Positions 1-12,190 of a stretch of DNA of 64,000 nucleotides are shown in pieces. Numbering within the stretch: the first letter of the stretch is position 1; the number at the start of each line of letters is the position of its first letter. Position numbers and translations under genes: made by a program. This DNA is from Malania oleifera (lineage: Eukaryota > Streptophyta > Magnoliopsida > Santalales > Ximeniaceae), in assembly GCF_029873635.1 (NCBI RefSeq), contig NC_080418.1, positions 12,441,562 to 12,505,561 on the forward strand, in the 5' to 3' direction. The notes below the pieces were generated by a model, which saw only the letters and a list, made by a program, of their open reading frames with translations, did not search any database and was not told the origin of the DNA.

Positions 1-190
1 AGACACTCGACTCGACAATAGTTTACTATGGTTTTCCTGAAATCGTCACCCCAGGAAAAACACAAAAACCATCAAGGAAATCCTATACCTAGAAACAGAA
101 CAAACCTCAAATCACTTCCTATACTCTGGTATTGATTCTGCTGCATTCTAAAGTCTACAAAACCTAACAACCTAAGCTCTGATACCAAAT
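1..190 (-). mobile_element. 5' leader and iMet PBS of a minus-strand Ty3/gypsy element (element A)
   Basis: Positions 177-187 read, on the minus strand, TGGTATCAGAG, the classic primer-binding site complementary to the 3' end of initiator tRNA-Met. It lies three bases from the LTR end at 191. The sequence at 9-160 resembles 24815-24975, the leader of the chromovirus further right, including a shared stretch reading CCTGAAATCGTCACCCCAGG. Element A is therefore a relative of that chromovirus. Only its 5' end is inside the window; its coding region lies to the left of position 1. Confidence 0.8.
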
Positions 191-2167
191 TGAAATGACC
201 TACTAATAAAATATAATATTTTTTCCTATTTTAATATCAAACATTAACCTAAACAGCGGAAGGCCAATCATATAAAATAAATCCACACATAATACAATAC
301 CAAAGTGTCAAATCATCCCACAATGTACAAACATTACTGTTCTCTCGAAACTACCTTTACTGATACCAAGGGTTTACAAAAATTGCCACCCAAAAATAAT
401 ACTCACTCTCAAAAAGGGCAGTACAATAGCCCCTCTACCTGCGAGGTTGCTCCACTCACCTAGCTGGTTCACCTGAAAAACAATTCAACACTGGGATGAG
501 CCAATGCTCAGTAAGATGAAACATGGTATTACTAGTGTGTGGCTACTAAGTTATATTTCTGTATAAATAAACTGATTTAAAAATAATATCGTGGATAACT
601 GAAAATTTTAAATTCTAGTATAAACAACATATCGTAAAACTATACAAATTTACTTTTAATAATACTACCACTATTTCTGAAAAATCTACTTATAATATCT
701 GAGAAAATTTCCCTAGATGGTTGTATGTCATGATTTAACCCCTCATGATAGGGTTGTGTGCCCCGAAGGCGAGACCTATCCTGGCTAGCCGACCAGGGTA
801 AGTCAACTGAACTCCAACAGTCTGATCGGTCCCCTCAATCCATATTTGATGGAGAACTTGTCTAGATGTGGGCACGATCAAACTCATACCACTTACTATC
901 TGACTAAAGTGGTTGCACTCTGAACTGAATATATGTAGCTAGGGTATCGTGCTCTGTTGTCTGATCCATCAGGGTATGATACTATATAAGTAACTGATAT
1001 CTGTAATATACTGTTTTTACTATGGTTCTAAAATAACCATAACCCCATAGAATTTATCTGAAATTCTAAATAAACTGACTGAAAATCTGATTTCTGTATA
1101 ACTGAACTGCTGTCTGAATATCTGTATATTAGGGCGTTATGGTACTGATAAACGTGTTATTATGAAACCACTGAAAATGTCTATTTCTAAGTATACTGTA
1201 CACTGAAAAATTTGTCATTTTATAAACATGCAAATATAATGGTATTTCTGTTAATAACTATAAACATGGTATTCACAAATTCTATAAATATAGTACTGTT
1301 TTTGTTATCAACTCAAGCCACAGAAGTAAATATTAATATTATCAAGTTTTGGAAACTGTAAATATATATAATCTAAATAATAATTTGATAAAAATATATA
1401 GTTCGTGCTGAAATCGTTAAAGGGTTTCCTAGCATAGCGTATATCCCTTACTTGACTACTAGAAAGCCCCTACCCCTATGGTATACTGGTCCAACACCCG
1501 CAGGGCTTCCTACTCAACACCCTAAAAACAACATTCTCCAGAACATAATATCATTATTTCTTTGTCTCTATCATTTCGTACAACTTCCAAAAGGCCAAAA
1601 ACTAAATAAAAGACCTTACCCTGATTCTCGAGAGAAATTTGCCTCGATCCCACCAACGATCCGCCCTAGCGAACTTGAAGAGAACTCCGCTAGGAGCGTC
1701 GTGGAGGCCTCAGATCGTCGATCGATGACTAACGGGGCCGAAATCCAAGAAAGAAGGGAGAGGAATCGTAGGAGAGAGAAAGAAAAGAGAACGACGCTGA
1801 ATTTCTACATTAATCTGAGGTTTTGCACTATTTATACTGCGGCCTTCATCGATGAGCCACGTCATCATATCAACGAGTCTAATAGGAAATTCTTCGATGA
1901 ACTCTCCCATTCTTCGACAAAATTCAGAATTGCCCAAAACATTCTCTCGGTGTCATCTGTTTGACAAAATATGCCCTCGTTGACGAGGCCCTCTTGTTCC
2001 CTCATCAATGAATCCCTTGTGTTCGTCGACGAGGCCATTAGAAAATTCCTTCGGTTATCATATGTAAAATGCAATGTCGTCGACGAAGTCTACTGCTTTG
2101 TTCTGTTTTTGTTCCCATTTCCCTTCCTCTTTATTATTTAAATAACATTATTCCACGAGTCGTTACA
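191..2167 (-). repeat. 5' LTR of element A (Ty3/gypsy, chromovirus-like)
   Basis: The 1977-bp segment begins TGAAATGACC next to the PBS and ends CGTTACA, so it has TG...CA termini. The right boundary is fixed by comparison with the intact Ogre-like 3' LTR: Ogre homology starts abruptly at 2168 and matches 10966 onward. Element A therefore jumped into the Ogre 5' LTR. The segment around 735-800 (GTGCCCCGAAGGCGAGACC) resembles 21095-21120 of the other chromovirus LTR, supporting kinship. An open frame of 170 codons inside (1452-1964) has no recognisable domain and is taken as chance. The likely right-hand TSD is ATATT (2168-2172), but the left copy is outside the window. Confidence 0.8.
1829..1836 (-). 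promoter_or_regulatory. LTR TATA box of element A
   Basis: Minus-strand TATAAATA stands near the start of the LTR as read on that strand, where the U3/R boundary promoter is expected. Position and motif only. Confidence 0.5.
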
Positions 2168-3189
2168 ATATTATTCTGTTGTTTGTATACTATTGGTATT
2201 ATTATCATGTGGATTGTATTAGTAGTATATTATTTCTACACTATTACTAGTATTATTATTATTATTATGATCATTGTAATATTAGTATATTATTATTAAA
2301 AAGGCAATGTTCATATGGTATATTGAATATTTAGGGTTTGTTGTATTTATTTAAATGGACAGTGTTCACAGGGTATGTTTCATGTTTAGGGTTTTGTTTA
2401 TTTTAAATGGGCAATGTTCATGTGGCATGTTTGAGATTTAGGGTTTTGTTATATTTTTTTAAATAGGCAATGCTCACGGAGTTTGTTTCATATTTAGGTT
2501 TTCTTTATTTAAATAGGCAATGTTCACATGGTTTGGTTAATATCTAGGGTTTCATCATATTCATTTAAATCGGCAATGTTTACGTGGTATGAAAAAAAAA
2601 CTCATGATAAAATTCAAAATAAAGAAAACTAAAAATATTTTTGAGAATTATAAGTCTTCGTTTTTACACCATTTGAGCTGCAAAAACCTCACATACTAGT
2701 ATTTTCCAATAAAAAATTTGTATACAATTTGAAAACTTGGGAGTGTATTTTCTTAAATATTATCTTGATTTTTTTTCCTATGATTTAAAAAAGGGGTAAA
2801 ACTTTCGAGCCTCACGTACCTTTAGTTCTGAGGGAATATATATTATGTATATTTTTGTGATTAATTTCTTTGCGCGTATATTTTGTAAATTCACAAGAGT
2901 AATTTTAAAGACTTTTTAAATTTACTTTAGGATAATTTCATAATTAATTAGGTACCATTCATAAGAACAGGCGCGTAGGGGGTGCTTGTACCTTCCCTTC
3001 GCGTAACTAAACTCTCGATCCTGACTTTGGTAATGCAGACCAATTCTACCCTTAACTGTGTAAGTAATTAAGTGTTCTAACCACACTAAAAGGTTAGTGG
3101 CGAATCCAATATTCCTATTTTTCCTGAAATTATAAAATAATTTTTATTTCACCGACCACAGGGCATACGTGTGCCAGGACGTCGCGATA
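2168..3189 (+). repeat. Ogre/Tat-like 5' LTR, 3' half only
   Basis: This stretch aligns by eye along its length with 10966-12055, the 3' LTR of the same element, with scattered substitutions and small indels. It ends GACGTCGCGATA, where the 3' LTR has GACGTTGTGACA. The 5' half of the LTR lies beyond the left edge, displaced by element A. Contains AT-rich blocks and repeated lines of the type GGCAATGTTCA followed by TTTAGGGTTT (2300-2600). The visible divergence between the two LTRs marks an insertion clearly older than the chromovirus at 20518. Confidence 0.85.
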
Positions 3190-3191
3190 GC

Positions 3192-3210
3192 TTGGCGACT
3201 CTACTAAGGA
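3192..3210 (+). other. tRNA-Arg primer-binding site of the Ogre-like element
   Basis: TTGGCGACTCTACTAAGGA directly follows the LTR end with a two-base spacer. It is a slightly decayed form of TGGCGACTCTGCTGGGGA, the tRNA-Arg PBS known from Ogre elements of the Tat lineage (established knowledge, recalled). Confidence 0.75.
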
Positions 3211-3274
3211 TATTATAAAGTTGAGCCAGCAATTAATTAGAAATTATTTAAATTTAGTAAATCTTTTAGTTGCT

Positions 3275-3760
3275 CCTTATTTTGTGAATATTAACTATAA
3301 ATATTTTATTTCCCAATTTTTTTTATAAGCATAGTAATTGCAAATATTTAATTTCCAAATCTCTTAGATAAGCATATTAATTGCAATCATTTTCTTTCAA
3401 AATTTTTTTAGATAAGCATAGTAATTGCAAATATTTTATTCCCAAATTTTGTAGATAAGCAAATTTTAATTGAAAATATTTTGTTTCCAATTGCAAATAT
3501 TTTGTTTCCAAATTTTATTAATTGCAAATATTTTGTTTCCAAATCTTTTTTATAAATTGAAACTATTTTGTTTCCAAATTTTTAGAATAAGCGTGTTAAT
3601 TGTAAATATCTTGTTTCCATATTTTGAATAAGCATGCGATTGATTGTAAACACTTTATTTCCCTTGTGGTTTGAATAAACATGTGATTAATTGTGAATAT
3701 TTTGTTTCCTTTGTTATTGAATAAGCATGTGATTACTTGCGAATATTTTGTTTGAATAAG
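3275..3760 (+). repeat. Imperfect AT-rich repeat (GCAAATATTTTGTTTCCAAA)
   Basis: About ten to twelve imperfect copies of a unit built on TTGCAAATATTTTGTTTCC, interspersed with ATAAGCATGTGATTAATTG. Spacing is irregular, roughly 30-60 bp. It lies just inside the PBS of the Ogre-like element. Confidence 0.7.
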
Positions 3761-6700
3761 CATGTAATAAAGATGGGGGTAGCGAGATTAGGCTAAACTA
3801 GGATTCACACACTCCCACGTGCTCTATACTTGGGCTTTCCCTACTAGGATTAGATAGGAGTGTAATAGAGTTAGTCCCTACGTGGTAGAGCTTGATGGGA
3901 CCGCGAACCACTCCGCTCAGTTTGAACTTTGTCCAAACCCTTTTTGGGCGAGGATGGAGGTTAGATTGGGAACCTTTTTGTTAATAGGGGTTAGAGCCTA
4001 CCCACACATACTTGTCTATAGTTTTCCCTAACTAGGATAGAGCCATGAAGAAACCCTATAAAATAGGTGCATCTACCTTAGGTTGGGATATGATCCTCAT
4101 CCTTCTCCATGTGACTTAATCCGTGTCTGTTGTATACATGTTTTTTGTTGTGTTATGCATCTTGCATCCATTTTAGACATGCATACTACTTAGCCATCAT
4201 TCTGGAAAAGCCCAATAATGAGACCATGACCCATCCTTTCAAAAAAATAAAACACTTGGCGTAAGCATTTTAAAAGATGGGTCGGTCCAATCCTTTTCAA
4301 ATAACTCGAACCAAAGGCCCAACATTTTTTTCTAAAATCCTAGCCTAGGCCTGATTTTCAAAAAAGGCCAAACCTATATTTCAAAAGTGGGCTTCGGCCC
4401 TATTACCGAAAAATCCAGGCCCATATGTTTAAGCAATTCATGTCAATATTTTTAAACACCCAAGGTCCAAGTGCACATCAAAGTTTACAAGCCCACATTG
4501 AACCAACCCAATGGGTTGACTTGCCTAGGTCAACCCCAAACCCAGATAGTGACTTGATCCTTTGCAGAGTCTAGGGTACATGGACCATTACCAGGGAGGA
4601 ATTGAATTGAAATAGTGGTCCATCAATGGTCATCTTAATCTTGAAATCTTTCGTTAGTGGAATTTTTTCTAGAATTCTAGCAAAGTGGTTATCTAGGTAG
4701 CGTTGCATTCATGCACTTTATGCATAATTTCACGCATAGCCATGCACGATACACTACATGCATGTTTATATCTCTATTTGTATGTATGTTTGCACTAGTT
4801 ACACCCATACATAAACATCTATTGCACAACATAATCATGCATCCCATGCTCAATTTGATAACCATGCATGCATAGTCATCTCTAATAAGTTGGTAATCAC
4901 ATCCCAATTTTCAATAAAACAGGTGTGCCAAGGTGGCAAAGTTAAAGATTCTGGGTTCCATCATTGATCAGAACAAAAATGATCTCTCTATTCTAGGTGA
5001 AAGGTTAGAATCATGGGAACCCATTGCCTGATCACACTTCAAATGTCGCAAATGCCATCGGTTTGAAGGATTTATCGGTATTTAACTTCAGAAGTGAGCT
5101 CATGTGATACAAACATGATGTGCTTGATCACTTAAGGGTGATAACAAGAGGAATGCATCAATGCTTTTCATTTAAATCATTTTGAAATTGAATAAAATAA
5201 AAATGTCTTTTAGTCTAATCTTATCCTATCCTCCTCGGATCATCACCTTGTGCCAAATTTTGCCTATTTTTGCTTGCATTTTGTGTAAGTGACATAGGAA
5301 ATAGTTTTATTAGTACAAAGGACGTGGAGCCATTAGTTGGTTTTGGGAGTCTATTCCATGGGGCAAAAAAAAAAAAAAAACGTTGATGAAGGAAAAATTT
5401 CCAAGCTAGAAGACCTCCATTTCAAGATGTTGTCAATAGCCTAGTTGGGATGTTGATTTCAAAATGATAAAAATTCATAGGAGAAGTATATAGAAATGAC
5501 TTATCAAACTTTGTCATACATTTGTTTGATGAAATCGATGAACAAAGTCTCTTTTCTTTGTTATCTAAATTACGATTGGTGTCTTAGAGGTAAAATGATT
5601 ATATTTTGATCAAATAAGGGGTGGTCATCTTTGGTCCACCAGTATCCCTAAAAAGAACCGAATATTGATTTACTATTTGTTAACTAAGTTGAGTCATCTT
5701 TGGCAAATTATTTGAGACAATAATCATTACCAAAAGGATGATAGGCCATTTTTCTGCTACCCAAAAGAAACTCAAAGAAGAAATCCCTTGCAACTCCTTT
5801 TGAGCCTGAAAAATTCATTTCTTGATTAACCCGTCAAAGGATCACACCCCACACTGGGGCAATTTTAAAAAGATCAGTCTCAAATGAAGTTCAAATGAAA
5901 ATGAAGTTAAGATTCCTTGGCAAATGGAAAAGCAAAAGTTGCGGTAAAAGAAGAAAAAGAAGATGAAAAAATGAAAAAAAAAAAAAAGGAGAAAAGGAAA
6001 GAAAAAGAAGAAGAAAAAAAAAAGTAAGGGACATACTACATATGTGATCTTTGACCAAATTACCCTTGATGAAATCGATGATTTTGAGCCTTCTTTAACC
6101 CATACCCCTAGCCTACATTACGGTCCAAATGAAAGTTTTGACTAGATTTGTATATGTTGCTGTCTCAAATGATTTGTCAAACTCAATGTTCAGTATGAAC
6201 TACGTAATGACCTCATCCAGAAAAGGTACATAAGCAACTTGTTCAAATGACAAGTTCGGTCAATACTTTACAAATACTTTGCCACAAACTAGGGCAAAAG
6301 ATATTATTTGGGGAAGGGATTTTGAGCCTTAGTTTCCTTGTTCTTGTTGAAACCTGAATCCTTAGCCTACATTTCATCCTGTGTTAAAGTCCACCCTGAG
6401 ATTGGATTATTAATCAGACTACTTAATGAGACACTAGTTCTAATTTTAGATAGTGAGTTTGAAATAAACTTGAAATAAGTAAGAAAGAATCTCTAAGTGG
6501 TGATATAGTGGACGAGATATAGTTAAGAGGCTAAAGATAAAAAACTAAAAAAAAAGGGGGTTTGCCCATTCATATGATTCTCTAAGCTAGCAAAGTTACA
6601 TTAGTGTCAAAGTATTGGTAAAATGTGTCTCTTATTTAACAAGCACAGAAAATCAAGTAAAGACAAGCAAGTTTGTGCATTCCATCCATATTCCTATTGA

Positions 6701-7179
6701 GATTGAATTATCTAATTGCATGCTTATTTATTAAAATTTCAAAGATATTTTAAAACATTAAGGATGCAATCCAAAGAACGTCCTTATGAAGAAAATGTAA
6801 GATGGATAAGATCAGCTACAAATGCATCTACTCTGGCAGGTGTCATGTTAAGTTTTAGAGGAACACATTCAGTGACATCTATGTCAAAATGGGAATTAAA
6901 AAATATGGCTAAGATTAGAATTTGGTTTGTTACAGCTAGTTGGGATATTGGAGCATCATCATGTATTATAGCAAAAAAATAAAAAAAGCCTTCTTACTTT
7001 TCCAAGCTTGAAAAGAGGACGGATAGTCGAAGAGTTTCGGAATCACCAGTAGGCTTCTCGTAGAGAAGGTCCCCATTAGGAGCGTACGATGCAGGTAGAA
7101 TCAGTCACAGAATAATCTAACTAGGGAAAATGTCATGTCAGGCTTTAGAGATCTGCTTAGTCAAGAAGAATCTAACAAC

Positions 7180-7640
7180 AGAGTCAAGATCAGTGGCAAA
7201 TAAATTCAACTGGGGTGAATTCCGAGTTGAGTTTCAGTGGGACCCATTTAAGCACCTTCTTATCAGATTAGAATATGAAAACAGGGTCAAGATCAGTGGT
7301 GGATAAATTCAACTAGGGCAAATTCCGAGTTAAGTTTTAGTGGGACCCATTCAAACACCTTCTTATCAGATTAGAATATGAAAATAGGGTCAAGATCAGC
7401 TATAGATCCATTCAACTGGAGCCGATTTTGTGATTTTCATTTGAGCCAAGAAAATTGAGCCAATATCAGTTACAGATCCATTCAACTAGGGCAGATTTTG
7501 TGATTGATTTTCATTTGAGCCAATTCGACCACCTCCATTAAGAAAATCGAGCCAAGATCAGTCATAGATCCATTCAGTTAGGGCAGGTTTTGGGTTGAGT
7601 TTCAGGGGAACCAATTCAGAGACAACATAGCCAAGATCAA
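7180..7640 (+). repeat. Imperfect tandem repeat, 70-103 bp period
   Basis: GTCAAGATCAGTGG-type starts recur at 7183, 7286 and 7389 (exactly 103 bp apart), then near 7459 and 7551 in a shorter form (GCCAAGATCAGTYAYAGATCC). Each unit carries a variant of ATTCAACTRGGGCARATTYYG. Part of the non-coding interior of the Ogre-like element. Confidence 0.75.
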
Positions 7641-8164
7641 AGATTGAGTTGTTGATTACAGGCGCATTGGAAAAAGAAAGTTCATGCATCATCATGCATT
7701 GCAAATAAATAAATAAATAAATAATAATAAAAAAACAAAATGCATACATGTCATATCATGCGACATGCATACATATCCCCATGTTCTGGTATCATATCAA
7801 ACAACATGCATACATCTTCGCATTTATGCATCATTATGCACACGTACACACAACAACATATCATTGCATTCTAGCATCTCAGGTTGAACACATGCATACA
7901 TATAGCAATAGAGCACCATTCATTCATATTGCCCTGGTTGAATAAACTTTTGAATAATCCTTTTGCATCCTTGATTGAGCCATTATTGTCTAGACATATT
8001 TTGAAACTGGGGCAACTGACCCCATGCACAGATTGACATACCTTGAAACTGTGGTAGTTGACCCCAGGAATCAATTGAGGCATTGATTGTCTCAAAGAGG
8101 GTATTCTAAGGACAACCAAAGAACCTTGGGATTTCATTCCCGATTGATAATCCCCGGTGGAGTA

Positions 8165-8480
8165 ATTCTAAGCCCTACACCTGAGGATATTTTCTAGAAG
8201 AATCTTAAGGTTTTGCACCCAATTGATCACCCTCAGCATGGAAATCATTTTCCAAAATACTGACCTTCCAAAAGATCTGGCATCCGATTGATCATCCCCA
8301 GTAGAGCCATATTTTCAGGACTTAGAACCTTGCATATGAGCGTATTCTTCAAAAAGTTTCGGGATCTTGCACCCGATGGATCATCCTCAGTGAAGCAATT
8401 CTTTAAGACTTAGAACCCTACACTTGAGAACACTTCCCAAAAGGTCTCGAGGCCTCATACCCGATTCATCATCCCCCATA
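8165..8480 (+). repeat. Imperfect tandem repeat, about 90 bp period
   Basis: Units contain CTTAGAACCYTRCAYWTGAG, then AAAAGTTTCGGGATCTTGC or a variant, then CCCGATKGATCATCC. Three to four degenerate copies precede the shorter minisatellite at 8660. Confidence 0.6.
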
Positions 8481-8654
8481 CACAATAACCATCCTTTGGT
8501 CCAAATTGAGTCATCTAGCTTGAAATTAGGGCCTCGACCCTCACATCCAAAAATTGTGTTGTTCATGATGAAACCGAGGCATCATATCACCTCAAAGCCT
8601 TCTTGATTATCTAATTCATGCAAGTAGTTTCATCCAAATTGTTTTGATTATCTT

Positions 8655-9545
8655 ATTTAGACTAAGTGACCCTCCGTAGTCCTACTTTTATAGACCCTCA
8701 GCGGTCCTACTCTTATTGACCCTTCGTAGTCCACTCTTATTGACTCTTCGTGCTCCCACTTTTATTTACCCTTTGCAATTCCCACCTTATTGATCCATTG
8801 CGGTCCCACCTTATTGACCCATCGCAGTCCTACTTTTATAAATCCTTTGCGGTCCTATCTTATTGATCCATCGTGGACCAACTCTTATTGACCCTTCGTG
8901 GTCCCACTCTTATTGACCCTTCGCGGTCCCACTCTTATTGACCCTTTGTGGTCCCACTCTTATTAACCCTTCATAGTCCCACTCTTAATGACCCTTCGCG
9001 GTCCACTCTTATTGGCCCATCGTGGTTGTGGTCCCACTCTTATTGACCCTTTGTGGTCCCACTCTAATTGACCCTTCGCGGTCCACTCTTATTGGCCCAT
9101 CGCGGTCCCGTCTTATTGACCCTTCGCGGTCCCACTCTTATTGACCCTTCGTGGTCCCACCCTTATTGACCCTTCGCAGTCTGCTCTTATTGACCCATCG
9201 CGGTCCCACTCTTATTGACCCTTCGAGGTCCCACTCTTATTAACCCTTCGTGGTCCTGCTTTTATTAAGCCATCGCGGTCCCACTATTATTGATGTGATC
9301 CCACCTTATTGACCCATCATGGTCTCACTTTTATTGACCCTTCGCGGTCCCGCTCTTATTAACCTATCGTGTTCCCGCTCTTATTGACCCTTCACGGTTA
9401 CACTCTTATTGACCCTTTGCGATCTCACTCTTATTGACCCTTCGCGATCCCATTCTTGTTGGTCCTTCGCGGTTCCATTCCTATTGACCCTTCGTGGGCA
9501 CTTTCTTAATGACCCTTCGCGGTCTTACTCATATTGATCCCTTGC
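8655..9545 (+). repeat. 25-bp minisatellite (CTTATTGACCCTTCGCGGTC)
   Basis: Roughly 34 copies of a unit of about 25 bp with core TTATTGACCCTTCGCGGTCC followed by CACTC. Variation falls mostly at the CG positions (TTCGCGG, TTCGTGG, TTTGTGG, TTCACGG), as expected from methylation-driven C-to-T change. The array lies before the polypurine tract, a 3' UTR position where Tat/Ogre elements are known to carry tandem repeats. Confidence 0.85.
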
Positions 9546-9686
9546 TAGTCAGTTTTGGGAAGTCACACTTTAGTCTCTTTTGTTACATTTGACCTGGTCC
9601 AAACTCGGCGTCTTTTATCTTTGCAAGTTTGTTGCTACAAATAACATAGGAGAGTTCTTACTTTTACTTTGAAGCAACAAAACCTA

Positions 9687-9700
9687 CAAAGAGGGGTAGT
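9687..9700 (+). other. Polypurine tract of the Ogre-like element
   Basis: CAAAGAGGGGTAGT abuts the 3' LTR start TGTGGACACC, the expected position for plus-strand priming. Confidence 0.7.
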
Positions 9701-9749
9701 TGTGGACACCCTACTTTTGCCCGAGCCAAATATAACAAAGGTGTTACAA

Positions 9750-9790
<41 letters not shown>

Positions 9791-12055
9791 GGTTTAGGGT
9801 TGGAAGCCTATAAAAGGCTTGCTAACCCACACACACAAAAAAAGGGGGGGGTGGGGGGTGGAGGAGACACGCACACAACCGGGGGGCAAAAACAAGAAAA
9901 AAACCCTAGGCTCCAATCTCTTTGCTCTCCCACGTCCTTGCTCATTCCCTTAATTTTTTCTCTCCTCCCTCAGTTTTCTCTCCCTTTCTCGGTCCTCACT
10001 CTCTCCCTCTCTGTTTCTCAAACTCTCTTTCTCTCCCTCTCTTACTTTCCCTCGGCTCTACTCTAGAACATACAGGCACCCCCACAAGCCCCCGGTGCCC
10101 TGCGCACCCTTTCTCTCCCTCTCTTTCCCTTGTTTCCCTTCCCACTCCTCCTTTCTCTCCCCCATTCACTCACCCAGCCATCAGCCCCTACCTCCCTCTC
10201 TTCCATTCACTCACACAGCCATCAGAAGCTAAGACCAGCCACCACTTCGCTGAGCCTAGCAACTACGGCCACCACCCAGTCGTCCCTTGTTCTTCACCGC
10301 CAAAGCCACCACCTGCCCATCCTTTGACGCACGAAGCACCAAACCCCACGGCAACCACCCGCACCTCTTCTGATGCCACGGCTGAGAAGTCAGCTGCCTG
10401 CTCATCTCCGACCAGCCATCATACTCACCGCCACCGATGCCACGACGTCGCCATCGCACATGCAATGGTAGTAGCAGTGGTAGCAGCAGCCGCCGGCATT
10501 CCTCTACACCCCCATCTCCAATCTTTCACAGCCACTCTCTGACGAGTCTTCACTGCCTTCGACAAACCAACCCATCACCCTGTCTGACCATCATTACCGC
10601 TACCCTGGGCACAGTCCCGGCCAATTAGGTGTATATAAGTATATATATAATATATCAATATACTAGTTGTATATTAGTATTAGTAATATTATCATTATTA
10701 ATATATTGTTATAAGTAATAATATAATATGGTTGGTATATTATTATATATATCAGTATACTAGTTGTATATTAGTATTAGTAATATTATCATTATTAATA
10801 TATTGTTATTAGTAATAATATAATATTGTTGGTATATTATTATGGATATTAGTATACTAGCTCTATATTAGTATTAATAATATTATTATATTGCTTGTAT
10901 ATTATCATTGATAACATTATTGTATTATTTTTTCTTTTACATTATTATCATCATCATTAGTGGTAATATTATTCTGTTGTTTATAAACTATTGGTATTAT
11001 TATCATGTGGATTGTATTAGTATTATATTATTTGTACACTATTAGTAGTATTATTATTATATTATGGGAATATTTATGTTATTATCATTAATATTATTAC
11101 AATTTGTATGTTATTATTATTATTATTATCATTGTAATATTAATATATTATTATTAAAAAGGCAATGTTCATGTGGCATATTGAATATTTAGGATTTTGT
11201 TGTATTTATTTAAATGGACTGTGTTCACAGGGTATGTTTCATATTTAGGGTTTTGTTTATTTTAATTAGGCAATGTTCAGGTGGCATGTTTGAGATTTAG
11301 GGTATGTTTTGTTATATTTATTTAGATAGGCAATGTTCATGGAGTTTGTTTCATATTTAGGGTTTTGTTTATTTAAATAGGTAATGTTCACATGGTATGT
11401 TTAATATCTAGGGTTTCATCGTATTCATTTAAATGGGCAATGTTTATGTGGTACAAAGAAAACTCATGATAAAATTCCAAAGAAAGAAATCTAAAAATAT
11501 TTTTGAGAATTATAAGTCCTCGTTTTTACACCATTAGAGTTGCAAAAACCTCCCATGCTAATATTTTCCTATAAAAAATTTATATACAATTTCAAAATTT
11601 GGGAGTGTATTTTCTTAAATATTATCTTGATCTTTTTCCCTATGATTTAAAAAAGGGGTACGAGCTTTTGGGCCTCACGTACCTGTAGTTATGAGGAAAT
11701 ATATCTTATGTATATTTTTTTGATTAATTTCTTTGCTCGTATATTTTGTAAATTCACAAAAGGAGTAATTTTAAAGACTTTTTAAGTGTACTTTGGGATA
11801 ATTTCATAATTAATTAGGGACCATTCATAAGAATGGGTGCATAGGGGGTGCTCGTACCTTCCCCTTGCTTAATCAAACTCTCGGTCACAGCTTTGGTAAC
11901 GCAGACCAATTCTATTCTTAACTGGGTAGTAATTAAGTGTTCTAACCACACTAAAAGGTTAGTGGCGACTCCAATATTTCTATTTTTTCTTGAGATTATA
12001 AAATAATTTTTATTTTACTGACCCCAGGGCACACTCGCGCCAAGACGTTGTGACA
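9701..12055 (+). repeat. 3' LTR of the Ogre-like element
   Basis: The 2355-bp segment starts TGTGGACACC and ends GTTGTGACA. Its last 1090 bp match the 5' LTR remnant. It contains (TTA)n at about 9748-9789, a TATA box, then a pyrimidine-rich leader (9900-10620) whose open frames (up to 206 codons) are low-complexity Pro/Ser/Leu and not taken as genes. Flanking CACAA (12056-12060) starts the interrupted host repeat, because the intact copy reads CACAAGCTATA at 59318. The solo LTR at 30196-33904 is of the same type. Confidence 0.85.
9809..9816 (+). promoter_or_regulatory. TATA box of the Ogre-like LTR
   Basis: GCCTATAAAAGGCTTGC is a near-consensus plant TATA box about 108 bp into the LTR, followed by a pyrimidine-rich leader. 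Confidence 0.65.
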
Positions 12056-12190
12056 CACAAGCTATTAAAAGTTTTCCCAAGAATATTTATCAAGAAAGTA
12101 TATGAGAGAAAATCAAAACTTACTCTCAAAGATGATTCTCAAATATAAAGAGTGAGTGAGAGTGAATGCTTACAAATGCTATGAAATATG
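12056..12190 (-). repeat. SIRE/copia-like LTR fragment, left piece
   Basis: Matches 59318-59452 nearly base for base (for example TTTTCCCAAGAATATTTATC and GATGATTCTCAAATATAAAG). It is interrupted at 12190 by a solo LTR and resumes at 14546. Its own left part was replaced by the Ogre-like insertion. Confidence 0.8.

Larger units (their letters stand above)
3211..9686 (+). mobile_element. Non-coding internal region of the Ogre-like element (LARD-type)
   Basis: The region between PBS and polypurine tract is about 6.5 kb. The longest open frames are under 90 codons and none shows gag, protease, RT, RNase H or integrase motifs. Phrases typical of Ogre/Tat untranslated regions are present, for example the block around 5840-5870 (CCCCACACTGGGGCAATTTT). 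It holds several tandem-repeat families (listed separately). It therefore looks like a non-autonomous large retrotransposon derivative mobilised by coding relatives. The ORF at 6716-6982 (88 codons) stands in a block that reads more gene-like than its surroundings, but I do not recognise it. Confidence 0.7.

Noticed and set aside
1452..1964. 170-codon open frame
   Set aside because: Lies inside the LTR of element A, has no domain, and reads as chance LTR sequence.
8655..9545. CRISPR-like regular repeat
   Set aside because: Units are contiguous and degenerate without unique spacers; this is a plant minisatellite.
9922..10542. 206-codon Pro/Ser-rich frame
   Set aside because: Pyrimidine-rich leader of the Ogre-like LTR; low complexity, overlapping frames equally open.
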